Assembly: GCA_015847255.1 (NCBI GenBank)
Contig: JADLZK010013189.1
Span: forward strand, 124,001 to 188,000
Reading direction: 5' to 3'
DNA: 64,000 bases
DNA from: Hyparrhenia diplandra
Lineage: Eukaryota; Streptophyta; Magnoliopsida; Poales; Poaceae
Both the position numbers and the translations under genes were made by a program. The notes below the pieces were generated by a model. That model made no database searches and was not told where the DNA came from. It was given only the letters and a program-made list of their open reading frames with translations. The stretch's first letter is position 1, and each line of letters opens with the position of its first letter. Of the stretch, positions 20,295 to 31,965 are shown in pieces.

Positions 20295-23200
20295 TGCGTG
20301 AGGCTTTTGAGCCATTTAGCATGAGGGGCTACAACCCTCGGTTTAACATCTACGGGCCGTACGCGGAGCTTCTCCCGGTGCGCTCGTTGCAATTCGCCAA
20401 GCACGACGAATTGCATTTGGGACGCTGCTCATGCTCAAGACCTGGAGGAGACTCTTTCAGACGTTGAAGCATCGGTCAGAGATCTCATGGCTCGCGAAGA
20501 TGTGGGACGACATCACGTATGAGCTCGGCCCGACCGGGATGAACAAGACACCGCTGGGCGGAGCTCTAGACAAAGGGGTACATTCTGCTTCATGCGAGGT
20601 AGAGCTTCTCGAGGAGGAGGCGGTACCTTCGCTCCCCGAGCCTCGGGAGGAGTGGGGGATAGTTTTCAAGGATTTTTTCAAGTGCGGTCTTCACCTTCCT
20701 TATTTGCCCTTCCTCCGCCAAATTCTTGAGGCATTTGAAGTTCAAATTCATCGGCTAGCTCCCCACGCTTTCTTGGCGGTGGCCAAATTTATTTGGGCGT
20801 GCGAGTCATATGGAGCGGAGCCGGATATCAACGTTTTCTGTGAGTTCTATGAGTTTCATAAGCAGCCGAAGACCCGCAAGACGGCGGATGGTTTAGAGAA
20901 GAAGCCGCAGTATGGTTGCCGCACATTTAGCCAGCGCCGCCCGAGGCGGGGCGAAGTCGAGCGTCGCTTCGCCTTTAAGAATAAGTGGGATCCTGGGTGG
21001 ATGGAATATGGTTCTATGCCCGGTCCAGCACTACGAAGAGGACTGTCAGGGGCGAAAAGAAGAAGTTTTTTATGTTTGCTTCAAAACTTACTCCGGTCAA
21101 TGTGGTGACTCGGCCGGATATCAGGGATAGGTCTTCAGAGAAGCGGATCGCCGCCGCTGGCTTTTCTATATCGGCCTGCCGATATTCTTCTAGCCGCGAC
21201 CTGGTGGAGGAAATGTTCGCCACCAAGTACTCTCCGTTGTCGAGGAACAAACCTTCGTTCATGACAGAGAAGATTAATCTCCCCGTGTTCGGGGAGGAGA
21301 CCCTTGTAACTTGCCCCGCCCGGGCACCAGATTGCCGGGAGGGCACCGGGGCCACGACGCCTTTGTGATGACGGTTGAAGCGGAGGCCCAAGAAATTTTG
21401 GGGATGATCGTGGTCAAAGAATTCCCGGCGCGGAGGTCTCAGTGTGGGGATCATGCCCCGCCTTAATCGGATTTTTGAGGAGATGGAGGTCACTTACGGC
21501 CTCCACAAGGTGCCGGGTAGGGTAATGGCGAGGTCCTCTGCCGCGAGGAAGAGGAGGCAGCTAAGCTCGAGAAGAAGGTTGCTGCCACACGGCAAAGGCG
21601 AGAAGAGGAAGGCGCCTCCACTTACCCGCGAAGGCGAAGAACGGAAGCTTGCCGACGCAGGAGCTCCGCCGCATTTGGCGCTATGGCCGCCAAGACAACG
21701 GCCCTCGAAAGCAAGCCAAAAAGAAGGAGCTTAAACGTAAACAAGTCGCCGAGGGGAACTCCTCCCGCGCCGGGAGTGAAGACGATGCCGAAGCGGCGAA
21801 GTCCTCCGGCCGCTGAGTCCTCCTCCGCCAGCCATATGGGGCGAACACCAGAGGTGGAGTCGTCGGCTCGGCGTTGAGGGCCGGCGACGAGTCCCCATCG
21901 CTGCGGCTTGCCGTCGTGGCGCTCCAGTGGCGGCGCTACCTTGGAGGTGTCCAAAGTTATTGGCAATCCTCTAGATGGTTTTCCATCCTCGGCGGGAGCT
22001 CCGGCTGGCTCGCGGCGTCCGGAGGCCAGCCGTACTCGGCCTGAGGCGGAGGCGTCTGAGAAATCTGCTGATGATGAGGTAGACTCTGATCCTGCTTCCG
22101 AGGACTCTTTCGTTCCTCCAATTGGATAGAACATCACCTTCGCCGGATGCAGGAGCTCCATGCCTCTCATAGGGCATCGAGGGAGGAGACATGACTGAGA
22201 TCAGTTCGGCGGTGAAAGGACGCAGCCGAAGATGCTGGAGGAGATGCACGCGAGGATTGTTTCTCCCCCGGGCTGTCGAAGGTTTGTGTATATACCCGTT
22301 TTCTTGTTTTGTTGTTTAATTCTCCTGGTGAGTAATTAGCTCACGAGCTTTGTATTACTGTAGCTGCAAGAGGTTCCAACATGGCGGTCGTGGGCGACAT
22401 GGTTGGTCCCCGTGTTACTTTTGAAGGTACTTTAGGTAGGTTACCTTCGCTTTTGACTTGTTCTTTTGCTTTTTCTACTTTTTTGGACTTATTCGATCTT
22501 TTGATTAGACGCTATCTCGGAACATTTTTTAGGTGGTGACCTTCATTTTTAGGTGGTGACCTTCAGGAGGTCTTCGACAAGGCCTATGACCGAAGCCTTG
22601 TGGTACGACGATCAGTTCCTCTCATTGTTATTATTTATTTTTATTTTTTTTTTTTTTTATTTTAGCGACCGAAGGTCTAAACATTTTTTGTCTAGCAGAT
22701 GAGCACTAGCTTGGATTGCCTCCGCAAGCGTGTTCATCGGGAGCTCGCGACTCGCGACAAGCTTCTTGGTGATTTGGAGGCCAAGGCTTTTGGCTGGAGG
22801 GACGCGAAGGAGGCCTCCGACAAGCTACTCTCCGAAGAGCGGGAGCTCCGCTCTAAGGAGGCGACAGCGGCTAAAGGCGGCGGAGGACCTACTAACGCCG
22901 CCAGCGCTGAGCGAGCCGAGAAGGTGCTTGAGGATCTAAAGACTAAGCTTGAGGAAGCTAATTCCAACCTCAATTCTTCTCGGATTCACGCCGCCGCCCA
23001 GCAGAGACAGTTGGAGGGCCTTCACGCTTCCTACACCTCCGCTGTCCACGCCTACACCAGCGCCATCACTTCGTTTGGGGCGGTGACTACTCCTTTTCCT
23101 AAGGATGGGAGCAGCGCCAACATTTTGAGCTGGATGTCGACGAACTTCGCTGAAGCTGCCGGGCGTCCTGCGGGGCATCTCGGACTTCAGAGCCCGTGCC

Positions 23201-23900
23201 GCGGCAACGAACCTTACACGTGTTCTCGCTTCCGAAGGTTGCGAGCACGTTGAGAGGTTTCACGTCAAGGAGTCTCACCGGCCCACGACCCTGGCGGAGC
23301 TTACCAAGGGTGCTCTGCGCTTCCTAGGTTCGTTCATGAAGACGTTTTGGGCGAGCTATGGGTCGGCGGAGGCTGCCTCACTTGCGAGCTCTTTGCTTCA
23401 GGTTTTTATTCTCTCTTTTATTTAACTGCCATTTTTACTTTGCTTGTAATTTTGTTCTGATTACTTACTTTTTACAGACTGCCCCGCGTGTTGAGGGAGC
23501 TGACGCAGCCCCGCCAGAGGTTCGTCCAGAACCGGTCACTCGCAAAGGTGATGCTCCGTGGGATGCTCCTCCGCCAACTGCTCATGATGGTGGGGAGAAG
23601 GCTTCGTCTCCGACCCGTGACAACGACGAGGTTTAGCTGCTTAGGATCTTAGTTTAGTGTTTACAGTTTTGCGCGGATTCAGATCTCCGCTATGTAAAAT
23701 GGTTAACCTTGCTATTAAATATTAATGGAAACCTGATATTTTTCTTTTGTATATGGAAAATTGCCTGCGCAGGTCTCTGATGAGGAGCCTGCGTAGGAGG
23801 TGTCGCCCTTGTGTTTTTATCGAGACGGAGTTTATGTCGACGGTGGTCTTTGGTCTTTGTAGAAGGAGACCTTCGGATCCTAGCGTAGAAGAAATGTTCG
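20295..23900 (+). pseudogene. Antisense extra gene of Tat element 1 (putative gypsy-type transposon protein family)
   Basis: A multi-exon gene opposite to gag-pol. The N-terminal part (20295-21370) matches what I know as the plant putative gypsy type transposon domain (Transposase_28): readable words are YGPYAELLPVRSL, FFKCGLHLPYLPFLRQILEA, FAFKNKWDPGWMEY and SSRDLVEEMFATKYSPL. Frame shifts occur near 20425, 20520, 21010 and 21370. A Lys/Ala/Ser/Pro-rich middle (21440-22130) follows. Small exons appear with GT/AG borders at 22366-22428 and 22564-22601. A coiled-coil exon is at 22699-23401 (RELATRDKLLGDLEAKAFGW start region; LEDLKTKLEEANSNLNSS), shifted near 23155, and a Pro-rich last coding exon is at 23479-23638. 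A further exon-like segment follows the acceptor at 23772. Function unknown; antisense ORFs are known from Tat-lineage elements. Confidence 0.7.
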
Positions 23901-23959
23901 ACGATGTACTTTTTGATTTGGGAGGCAGCGTATGGCTTTTACAAACTCTGTAGCCTAGG

Positions 23960-25535
23960 GGGGACCTCCGCCCTCCTCCGAGTGAATTTTAGATTCTTCT
24001 TACTCATTTTTGTAACGGTGTATGAGTTTATTAATAAAGATGATTTTTGTTACATGGTCGTATTCTTAGCTTGTTTTCAAGCATTTGCTTTGGTTGCATT
24101 GCTTGCACTCTCTTCTTCGTTCCCTCATTTACTTAGAGTGTGGTCTTCGCTGGTAGAGTTGGTTGTGGTCGCTAGTCGCTTGTTTGCAGTGCGAGTCCAA
24201 CTCCTTTCGCCGCGAAGTACCAGCGTGGATGATGCTTTTCTTTTGAGACACGTCTGAGGTACCGGCGTGAATGGTACTCTTCTTTCTTGACCTCCGCTGG
24301 TCTCCGGCATAGATCTTGCATGTGGATGCCTCATTGAGGTTTTTGGTTTCGGGGGGATGTTACGAATCTTTACGCGGTCTCCCCCTCAACATATCCAGGT
24401 GCGAAGATCTTTACGAATCTCTACTCGGTTTCTTGTTTGTCGGCTGATTGGTGGCGGAGGTTCACATCCGCACCCATGTTGGGTTCGAGGGTCTCCCCTG
24501 CTGTACTTGTGCTTCTGGTTTGATTGTTTAGAGTGCGGGTTGGGGAGCCTATTTTATAGTGGTGTTGTCTTAAAGGTTACTTACTTCCTTCGTCCTTTTT
24601 GAAGGTTTGGTAGGTGGATTGGGTTAGTATATAATGTAAATGTCCCCCCCCCCCCTGGCTAACTTGATCCAATGTGCAAGTGTAGTGATGGATTGGTGCA
24701 CTACTTTGGACACCGTGTAAGGATTCGTGAATCTGTGATTTTGAGCTTTCGAAAGTGTGATGGTGTCCTATTCGTTGGCTGGAAGTGCTGACTAGAACAG
24801 GCGTGGAACTATTAATTCTTGGCTATGGGTTTGGGATCCCATGGTGGAGGTTTGGTTGGAGTTGGAGTTCGTCGGTTCCACTGTTGCCTCTACAAGCACA
24901 ACTCCAGCCCCTATTGCTATCTTGCTAGCGGAGGTTTTCCTACCGAAGGTTCACGTCACAAGTTGAGGGTGCCACGAGACAAGGCATCGATGCTTTGGGC
25001 GGAGACACCTTTAGCTTGCCTTAGTGAATCTGTTGCTTAGCATGGTGGCGTAGTTGACCTCTCTTTTGCGCTTATGTTTGCGCTAACACCGTATTTTCTA
25101 CGCTACAAGAATGTTTGCGATTTCGACAAAGACAATGTCAAGAACCCGTGCTTTGCTTGTAATGATCCCAGCAAAAAGAGAAACATGCTAGATTTTGTCT
25201 TCTAAATTTTATTTTTGACTTCCTCTTTGCCTTTGTTGGCGGAGGTTTTATTTGTTGCTGATGTGGACATGTCTTGTTTCAGCTTTTGTTTTGGCATATG
25301 TGGCCATGTTACCTCGATGCCTGCGCCTTTGGGCAGGACTTGTTTCGAGGATTTTTGGGACCTGTCGGAGGTCTTTAGAGGTCGTCTTTAGGTTAGAATC
25401 TCTGCGTTCTAGCCTTAAGAGGTCCTCTCGAGCATTTCTTCGCCCTTGTCGAATTACGTGACTGCGTTGCTACGCACTTTCGACTTTCTTTGCTTTGTGT
25501 TAGGGGAATTTTCCTCTTTATATTATAGAGGATTT
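23960..25535. other. Non-coding spacer between antisense gene and integrase
   Basis: This segment lies between the 3' ends of the convergent antisense gene and pol. It is rich in ggaggt/cttcgc words like the LTR and has a run of about 14 C at 24644. No recognisable protein in either strand. In Tat element 2 the corresponding place is filled by the 80-bp minisatellite. Confidence 0.6.
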
Positions 25536-25710
25536 TTACATTAGTTTTGCCTCATTAAAAACCTCACCTCCGCTAGGAGTTCCCTTGTGAGGAAAAGAGT
25601 GCAGGACTTGTTTGAAAGCGGTAAATTCTACTTTCCTACTGATGCGGAAAAAATAAAAAGGAAATAAAAAGCTGGCCAACCTCCGCTTATAGGCTGCGCG
25701 AGGTGGTCTT

Positions 25711-26860
25711 ATAGGTAGTACTTGGCGGAGGTTATCAACGTTCGGGTGTGGTCGGAGATGTTGCCTTCGCCATCGACGAGGCGGAAGGCCCCCGGCCTTG
25801 CCGCCGCTCTTGCAATAAATAAATGGGCCGTCCCATTTTGCTTGTAGCTTATTACCCACGTTGGAAGCGTTTGGTTTCCGCTTGAGGACTAGGTCTCCGT
25901 CTTCAATACTTTTCTTGTGGACCTTGTTGTCTCTCCATTTTTTGGTCTGGTCCTGGTATTTGCGTATGTTTTCCACGGCCTCCAGCCTTGTGTGTTCCAG
26001 GGTCTCTTTGGCATAGTCTTCGTCCTCCGCCATCTTTTGCTTTATGACGCGGAGGCTTTCTCGTTTCAACTCCTCTGGGAGCATCGCCTCTTCACCGTAC
26101 ATGAGTTTGAATGGAGTGAAGCCGGTTGCTCGCGAAGCTGTGGTGTTGTGGGACCAGATTACCCTTGTCAACTCATCAGCCCATATACCTTTGCGAAGGT
26201 TGAACAAGGTCTTTGATATCGCGGAGAATATTATTCCATTTGCTCTCTCAACTGCCCCATTGGACTCTGGGTGGTATACAGAGGCGAAGGCTTTCTTGGT
26301 GCCCATTTGGGTGCAGAATTCTCTAAATTTGTCAGAATCGAACTGTTTGCCATTATCAACTGTGATCATTCTAGGCACCCCGAATCTGCAGATTATGTTT
26401 TGCTAGTAGAATTTCCTGATTGCTTCTGACGTGATTTTCGCTAGTGGTTTAGCCTCTATCCATCTGGTAAAGTATTCGATGGCCACTACTGCAAATTTGT
26501 TTCCCCCTTGTGAGGTTGGTAGTGGGCCAACCAGGTCTATTCCCCACCTCTACAGTGGCCATGTCGGAGGTATTAGCTGTGTTTCTGCTGAGGGGTTCTT
26601 CTGGTGTGGTGCAAAGTTTTGACAGGCTTCGCAAGTCTTGACAATTTGCTGGGCGTCTTTAATGTGAGTGGGCCAATAGAAGCCTTGTCGGATTGCCTTT
26701 CGACAATGCTCTTGGTCCGATGTGTGATCCACAAACACCGGCGTGTATTTCCTTTAGGAGTTCTAGGCCTTCGCTTTGAGAGATGCACTTGAGCATTGGT
26801 TGAACGACTCCCCTTTTGAATAGAGATCCGTCGATCAGAGTGTAATTTCTTGCTCATGCT
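25711..26860 (-). pseudogene. pol: Integrase of Tat element 1
   Basis: C-terminal pol enzyme that inserts the cDNA in the nucleus. Zinc-binding half at 26738-26573: the CxxC of the HHCC domain reads KTCEACQ. Catalytic core in the frame starting 26378: Asp8 in TVDNGKQFD and Glu44 in NGAVERANG, 35 residues apart (the D,35-E arrangement). The C-terminal GPF/Y-like module is at 25880-25760 (WDGPFIYCKSGGKAG), after which a frameshift leads to a stop near 25711. The first catalytic Asp region (about 26540-26520) and the stretch 26400-26380 lie in other frames, with an in-frame stop near 26402. Not functional as it stands. Confidence 0.8.
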
Positions 26861-27022
26861 GCCGTTCTTACAGCCTCCGCTTCCTCCTCCGGATAGCTGA
26901 TATTGTTGAGGTTGTCAACTATTGCCTGTCTCCAATCTTCACCTTCTACTAGCATTCTTGTCTTAAAAGCTTTGTTCAGCCCGTTTACATTCTTGACATG
27001 TGTGATATCTTTGTAGAAGGTA

Positions 27023-27490
27023 TTACGAGGCATGCGAGAGGTTATTTCTTCTTTGCTTTTGCCAATGTGTCGGCTTCATTTGTTTTTGTTCCCTAGGGAT
27101 GAATTTTCTTGTGAATCCTCGAAACCTTCGCTCTAGTGCCCCGACCACGCCCAAGTAATTCACCGGCTTTTGGTTCTCGGCCATGCACTCTTTCTCTACT
27201 CGCCCCGCTACTAGCATTGAATACGTTTCGACTTCCACAGTCCTTGCTCCATAGGCCTTCGCTTTGGTAAGGCCTAGGATGAGTCCTTCATGGGCCGTGT
27301 TGTTTGTTTGAGAGCATTCCGATCTTGTAGCGAAATATGACTTGATTCCTGAAGGCGACATTATCACAGCAGAGGCTCCCGCTCCATGTCTGCCCCAGGC
27401 TCCGTCTGTGCACACTGTCCATAGTTGTGTGTCTTGAGCTTGTTGCTCCTGTTTGTGCGGTGTCCATTCTGCCACAAAGTCTGCCAGCAC
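27023..27490 (-). pseudogene. pol: Second (archaeal-type) RNase H of Tat element 1
   Basis: 155-residue open frame. It begins MLADFVAEWTP, the junction typical of the extra RNase H (aRNH) acquired by the Tat lineage, followed by the first catalytic Asp in CTDGAWG (residue 29). The catalytic Glu region reads TAHEGLILGL in place of the usual AEYEGLILGL, so one residue is missing, and the third catalytic position reads ETYSMLV (Tyr90 where DS is expected). The C-terminus is shifted after PREQK. It would remove RNA from the RNA:DNA hybrid; this copy should be inactive. Confidence 0.75.
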
Positions 27491-27565
27491 TTGAGATCGT
27501 ATCGCTGATCTGTGAACAAACGATATTTCAAACTGTAATAGCTCCGCGGCCCATTTTCTAATTCT

Positions 27566-28900
27566 TCACGAGGTTTCCTTGTTCCTCAAGACCTCCGCTA
27601 ATGGTTGAGATGTTGGCACTGTCACTTTGTATGAGTGGAAGTAATGCTTGAGTTTTCTGGATGCGGTTAGAAGGGCGTATGCTATTTTTTCAATCTCGGA
27701 GTAATTGATCTTTGCTCCTGATAGTGCTTCTGAGACATAATAGATTGGGAGCTGTATGAGGTGGTTGGCTTCAAGTTTTTCTTGAACTGCCACGGCACTG
27801 ATTGCATGGTCGGAGGCTGCGAGGTATAGGAGTAGAGGTTTCTCCTTGTCGGGGACTGTTACTGACAGCTGGTCTTGTAAGTATTCTTTGAGTTTGGAGA
27901 AGGCCTCCGTTTGCTCTTTGCCCCAGTGGACCTGCCCGCCTCCGCGTAGTGCCCGGAAAAATGGGAGGCTTCTCTCTGGCGACTTTGAGATGAATCTGTT
28001 TAGGGCTGCAATTCTTTTGTGAGCTGTTGTACTTCTTTCTTTGTCTTGGGCTCGGTCATATCTCTCGATTGCTTTCATTTTTCTCCGGGTTGGCTTTTAC
28101 TCCTTCGAGCCGACGATATAGCCGAGTACCTTCGCTTTGGTTACTCCGAAAACACACTTTTCGGGGTTCAATTTGAGCTCAGATTTTTTGAGGTTGGTGA
28201 AGGTCTCTTGTAGGTCCAAGATGTGGTCCTGCTCTTTTTTGCTCATGATTATCGGGTCATCCACATATGCGATCATATTTACGAGTAGGCGCCCTGCCCG
28301 AACTTTTGCTTTGTCATCTGGCGAAGAAAGGTTACCGGCGTTTTCAGGCCCTCGGCATTCTTACAAAGCAATATGTCCCGAACGGGGGTGGTAAAGCTTG
28401 TTTTTCTCTTCATCTTCTTTTTCGGTACCAAACTTGGTGGTATCCCGAGTAGCAATCGGGAGTGAGAACCAGCCGCAACCCACTGCTTTATCGACGAGAG
28501 GTGTCTATTCTTGGCGTGGGGAAATTGTCCTTCTTGGTGGCCTTATTGAGGTGCGTGGAAGTGTATACACATCCTCATCTTGCCGGAGGTTTTCTTTGGT
28601 ACTAGAACTACATTTGCCAGCCAGTCAGTGTACTTAACTTCTCTGATGACTTTGGCGTCGAGCAATCTCTGGACCTCCGCTTGGGCAGCTAGTATCCTAT
28701 CTTCTGACATTTTCCGTTGCCTCTGTTTCTTTGCCCTCATGTTTGGGTTAATGTCCGGGATATGTTCAATGGTGTCCCTATCGACACCCCCGAGATCCGC
28801 CGACCGGGCAAAGATGTCTTTGTTTTTTATCATGAGCTCCGTATGATCAGGGTCTTCATCTATTCTTATCTTTTTCACCTTCTCCTGCCCCTTCACGGTT
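27566..28900 (-). pseudogene. pol: Reverse transcriptase and first RNase H of Tat element 1
   Basis: RT N-terminal part in the frame 28896-28543 (VIREVKYTDWLANVVLVPKK; WRM-type word read as GKMRMCI). The palm domain around 28290-28170 contains AYVDDPIIMSKKE, the YxDD catalytic motif. The connection and RNase H are in the frame 28078-27566, with ISEALSG-type words (YYVSEALSGAKINYSEIEK) and HYFHSYKV. The first RNase H lacks the usual D at its first site (YLAASDHAIS). The region 28540-28300 is out of frame with stops. It makes cDNA in the cytoplasmic particle when intact. Confidence 0.8.
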
Positions 28901-28902
28901 AT

Positions 28903-29475
28903 CTAACCTCTGATCATGTCAGGTGGTTCCGGGTCTTCGCTTTCTGTTTGCACGGAATTGACATTTCTGTGTGCTCTGTATGTGGTTTTTTCTATATTTC
29001 TTGCTTCCTTTTTGGCTTCCATATCTTTGTAATGATTTCGTGAAGGGCTGGGATTTTCATGCACAAGTAGCCCATGTGTATGGCAGCATCGAATTTGTTT
29101 GTGAAACCTCTGCCAAATATTGCGTTGTATGGCGAGTAGACATCCACGATGTCGAAGGTTATGTATTCCGTTCTTGCGCTTTCCAGGTTTCCAAAGGAGA
29201 CTGGAAGGGTTATTTTCCCTAGCGCTTGAACTTGCCTCCCGCCAAAGCTTATGAGGGGTGAGTCTAAGGGTTGCGACTGGTTTCGTTGAAGCGCATTTTG
29301 TCAAAGGCGTTGGCGAAGATGATGTCGGCGGAGCTTCCATTATCAATTAGCACTCTGTTCATTTCCCATGTAGCTATGTTTGTTTTGATCACCATCGCAT
29401 CCACATGCGGATAGCTCTCAATTTGAGGTCTTCTTCTCGAAAAAAAGTGATCGGGGTTTTGGACCACTCACCAAA
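28903..29475 (-). pseudogene. pol: Aspartic protease of Tat element 1
   Basis: Active site VLIDNGSSADIIFA in the frame 29467-29264, following HVDAMVIKTNIATWEM. The second half (about 29270-28990) continues in another frame with FGGRQVQ and YNAIFGRG-type words. One frameshift near 29270. Cuts the polyprotein in the particle. Confidence 0.7.
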
Positions 29476-29742
29476 TTTGACCGCCGGTTTGGGGCGGCTA
29501 CATTGTTAACCGGGCGGAGATGATCCCTCTTTTGCCTTTTGGTCTCATAATCTATCGATGAACCTCCGGCAATGGGCATTATCATCCCGATGGTTGGGAG
29601 TGGAGTATGAGGATTGTACTGGTTCTCCTAGTTTGGCTCGTTTTTCATGGGAGCGCTGGGTGGGGGGCCTGGCGGAGGTGGCAGGTGTGTGTTGGAGGCT
29701 TGGCTATTGGGCTGCCTATTCAGTTGTTGGGGCTGTCCTGTC

Positions 29743-30588
29743 TCAACGTAGGTTAAATGTTGCCTTGGGTTGGGGTAAGACATGCTGGATTCGGGATGAG
29801 TAGTTCGGTGTTGGTGGTGGAGGCGAAGGTCTCCATGCTGGTAGGAAGTTGGGGTAGTTCGCACTTGCGATTGTGGAAGGGTGTACTTGGTTTGACGTGA
29901 GGGATGGGTAGACGGGGCAATATTGCTGGTGCTGGCTTTGGGTTAGCGGAGGCTCTAAACGTGGGTAAGTATAAGCTTTGTTGACCTCTCTCGTTTGTTG
30001 TGCTGGGTGGCTGGGTAGGGGCTGACTGTTTGTCCCCTTGTGCACTTTGTCTCTTTCCTGCTGGATTACTGGGCAATCTCTTGTGAAATGCCCCTTCTCT
30101 TCGCCGTGCACCGCACAGAACTGCTTTCTCGGCTTTCTGTTCTAGCCCTTCTATGGCCCTTTGCCCTGGTAGGGTTTCTGGTTGCTGGGGGGGTCTTGCT
30201 CCCTGGAGACCTTGCTGCTGGCTGGCCTCCACTGCTTGGTCGAGGGCAAGTACTTGTTGTCCCTGACCTTGCTTGTGCGGGGGTTGCGGAGGCTCTAGCT
30301 GTTGGTTCCTTTTGTTTCCCTTGGGTTGTTGCCTATCCTGGTTTTGCTCTTCTAGTCTCTTTCGGAAGTCATCATCCGAGCGAATCCATGTTTCGAACTT
30401 TTCACAGAGCTCTTGCATGGTTTTTGGTTTGTTTCTCGCCAGCTCCCCGGTGAATGGTCCTAAGCGGAGGCCTCGATGGCGGCGTCAATTGCTACCCGGT
30501 TAGGCACATCCGGAGCCTTCGCCTTGAGTTGTAGGAATCTCGAAAGTAATCTTTCAACGGCTCACTCGACCTTGCTTCACTAGTAGAT
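29743..30588 (-). pseudogene. gag: Gag of Tat element 1, C-terminal part
   Basis: Two overlapping frames (30418-29753 and 30111-29743) share the protein. Upstream text EPLKDYF and MQELCEKFETWIRSDDDF belongs to the end of the gag domain, followed by a Gln/Pro-rich linker and a zinc knuckle read as CAVHGEEKGHFTRDCP at about 30115-30065 (C-x2-H-G pattern of Tat gags). The frame changes near 30110. The N-terminal half is missing, cut at 30588 by the Helitron-like end. Confidence 0.8.
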
Positions 30589-30601
30589 ACTAGTATATTT
30601 G

Positions 30602-30618
30602 CCGTGCTAACGCTACGG
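30602..30618 (-). terminator. Helitron 3' hairpin
   Basis: On minus ccgtagc-gtta-gcacgg, a six-pair stem with one bulged A, eight bases before CTAGT. Confidence 0.55.
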
Positions 30619-30619
30619 T

Positions 30620-31960
30620 GATATTTATGACAAATTTAACAACTAAAATTGTGTGTATCCTATGGTGGTTATCAACGATCGCATAGTATAATTCTTATGA
30701 AAATATAATAGCAAATGAAGATTACTTGCATGACAATAATGATATCATAATATAGTGGATACAAAAACAACCTTCCAATTTTTGACATACAAAAAAAAAA
30801 ATAATTTGACAAACACCAAGAATTTACATGTTGTAGCCTGAGTGACCAAAATGAACATTCCAGAGCTTCTAATTAATTCTAAGGACTTAAAAACTACCTA
30901 AATGAAATGACCTTGGATAGATTATGCATGAGAAGATTATCTCCCCTTGAATATGTGAGTACTTCTCCATTCACGTCATGAAACTCCATAAATCTAGTCC
31001 ATTTCAGAGACTGATTCAAAGAGGGAAAACCCAACATCTAAATTCTAATATACCTGCAAGAACATTTTAAACAAAAGAAATATATATTAGTTGATTCCGT
31101 GATATTGTAATAGCAACCTGCAGGTAAGAGTCACCTAAGATTGTAGGGATACAAAACTGTCATCTTTCTTTCTGGTTCTAGAGTATGTAATTTATAAATT
31201 ACAGAATCATTATTGTAGTTATCTTCTACAAATATTTATATGCCTTAAAACTCAAAACACATTAAAGATATATTTCCAGTTGAGAAACATACCTTTGAAA
31301 GGTACCAGTGGCATTCAGAATCTCCTAAGTAAGGCCCAAACTGATTCGATATGAAAAGGAACCAACATGGTAAGAAAATAAACCAAGCCATATGTTTAGA
31401 TTGAAGCAGCAAAGCAAGCAGACGTTGCACTTCCCAGAAACATGAATCACATTTCTTACGCTCGGCGCATATCACGGGCCCTGTGGCGCCTAGTGTATGC
31501 GCGCCCGACCATGACACAAAGTATCTCCAATCACAAAAGGACAAGATCAAATATTTTTGTTAGACAACATTAAGAGAAATATATTAACCTCACCATTCAT
31601 CTTTACTGCCAAGTGAAAAAAAAACATACTCAGAGTCATTTAGCTATTCCTGAAGTTCAGTTCAGAACGTCAGCATGCCATGTGATCTATGGCCTTAACG
31701 TGAAGCACACCTCCATGATTATGACAAGGAGAAGGAATACTTGTTGCAATGTACAAATTTGCAAATTGTCATGTCAGAACAGTAACTCGATACAGAGTAA
31801 AACTGTTAGTGTTATACATCATGTAAGGCAAGATCATGATCATGAATTGACCTCAGAACTTCGTATCCAGTTTTATTTAAGGAAATTGAAATCATACATT
31901 AGCAAAGGAAGATCATGATCATGACTTGTTTAAAGGCGGACTGCTGGAGAAGCATGCATC
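30620..31960. other. AT-rich Helitron interior, no clear gene
   Basis: No long coding-like frame. A 101-codon minus frame (31550-31245) contains SGAHTLG, which is also the haem-site word of ascorbate-type peroxidases, but what follows does not read as peroxidase, so a captured exon is only a faint possibility. The rest, including the plus frame 31613-31918, has no recognisable features. Confidence 0.4.
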
Positions 31961-31965
31961 CAAAG

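Larger units (their letters stand above)
19276..30588 (-). mobile_element. Tat-lineage Ty3/gypsy element 1, 5'-truncated
   Basis: On the minus strand, right to left: gag (30588-29750), protease, reverse transcriptase, RNase H, second RNase H, integrase (ending near 25711), a non-coding spacer, an extra gene on the opposite strand (20290-23900), polypurine tract (19903-19917) and 3' LTR (19276-19902). The CxxHGxxxGHxxxxC-type knuckle, dual RNase H and antisense gene are hallmarks of the Tat lineage. The 5' LTR, primer site and gag N-terminus are missing: a Helitron-like terminus abuts gag at 30589. All genes carry frameshifts or stops. Confidence 0.85.
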
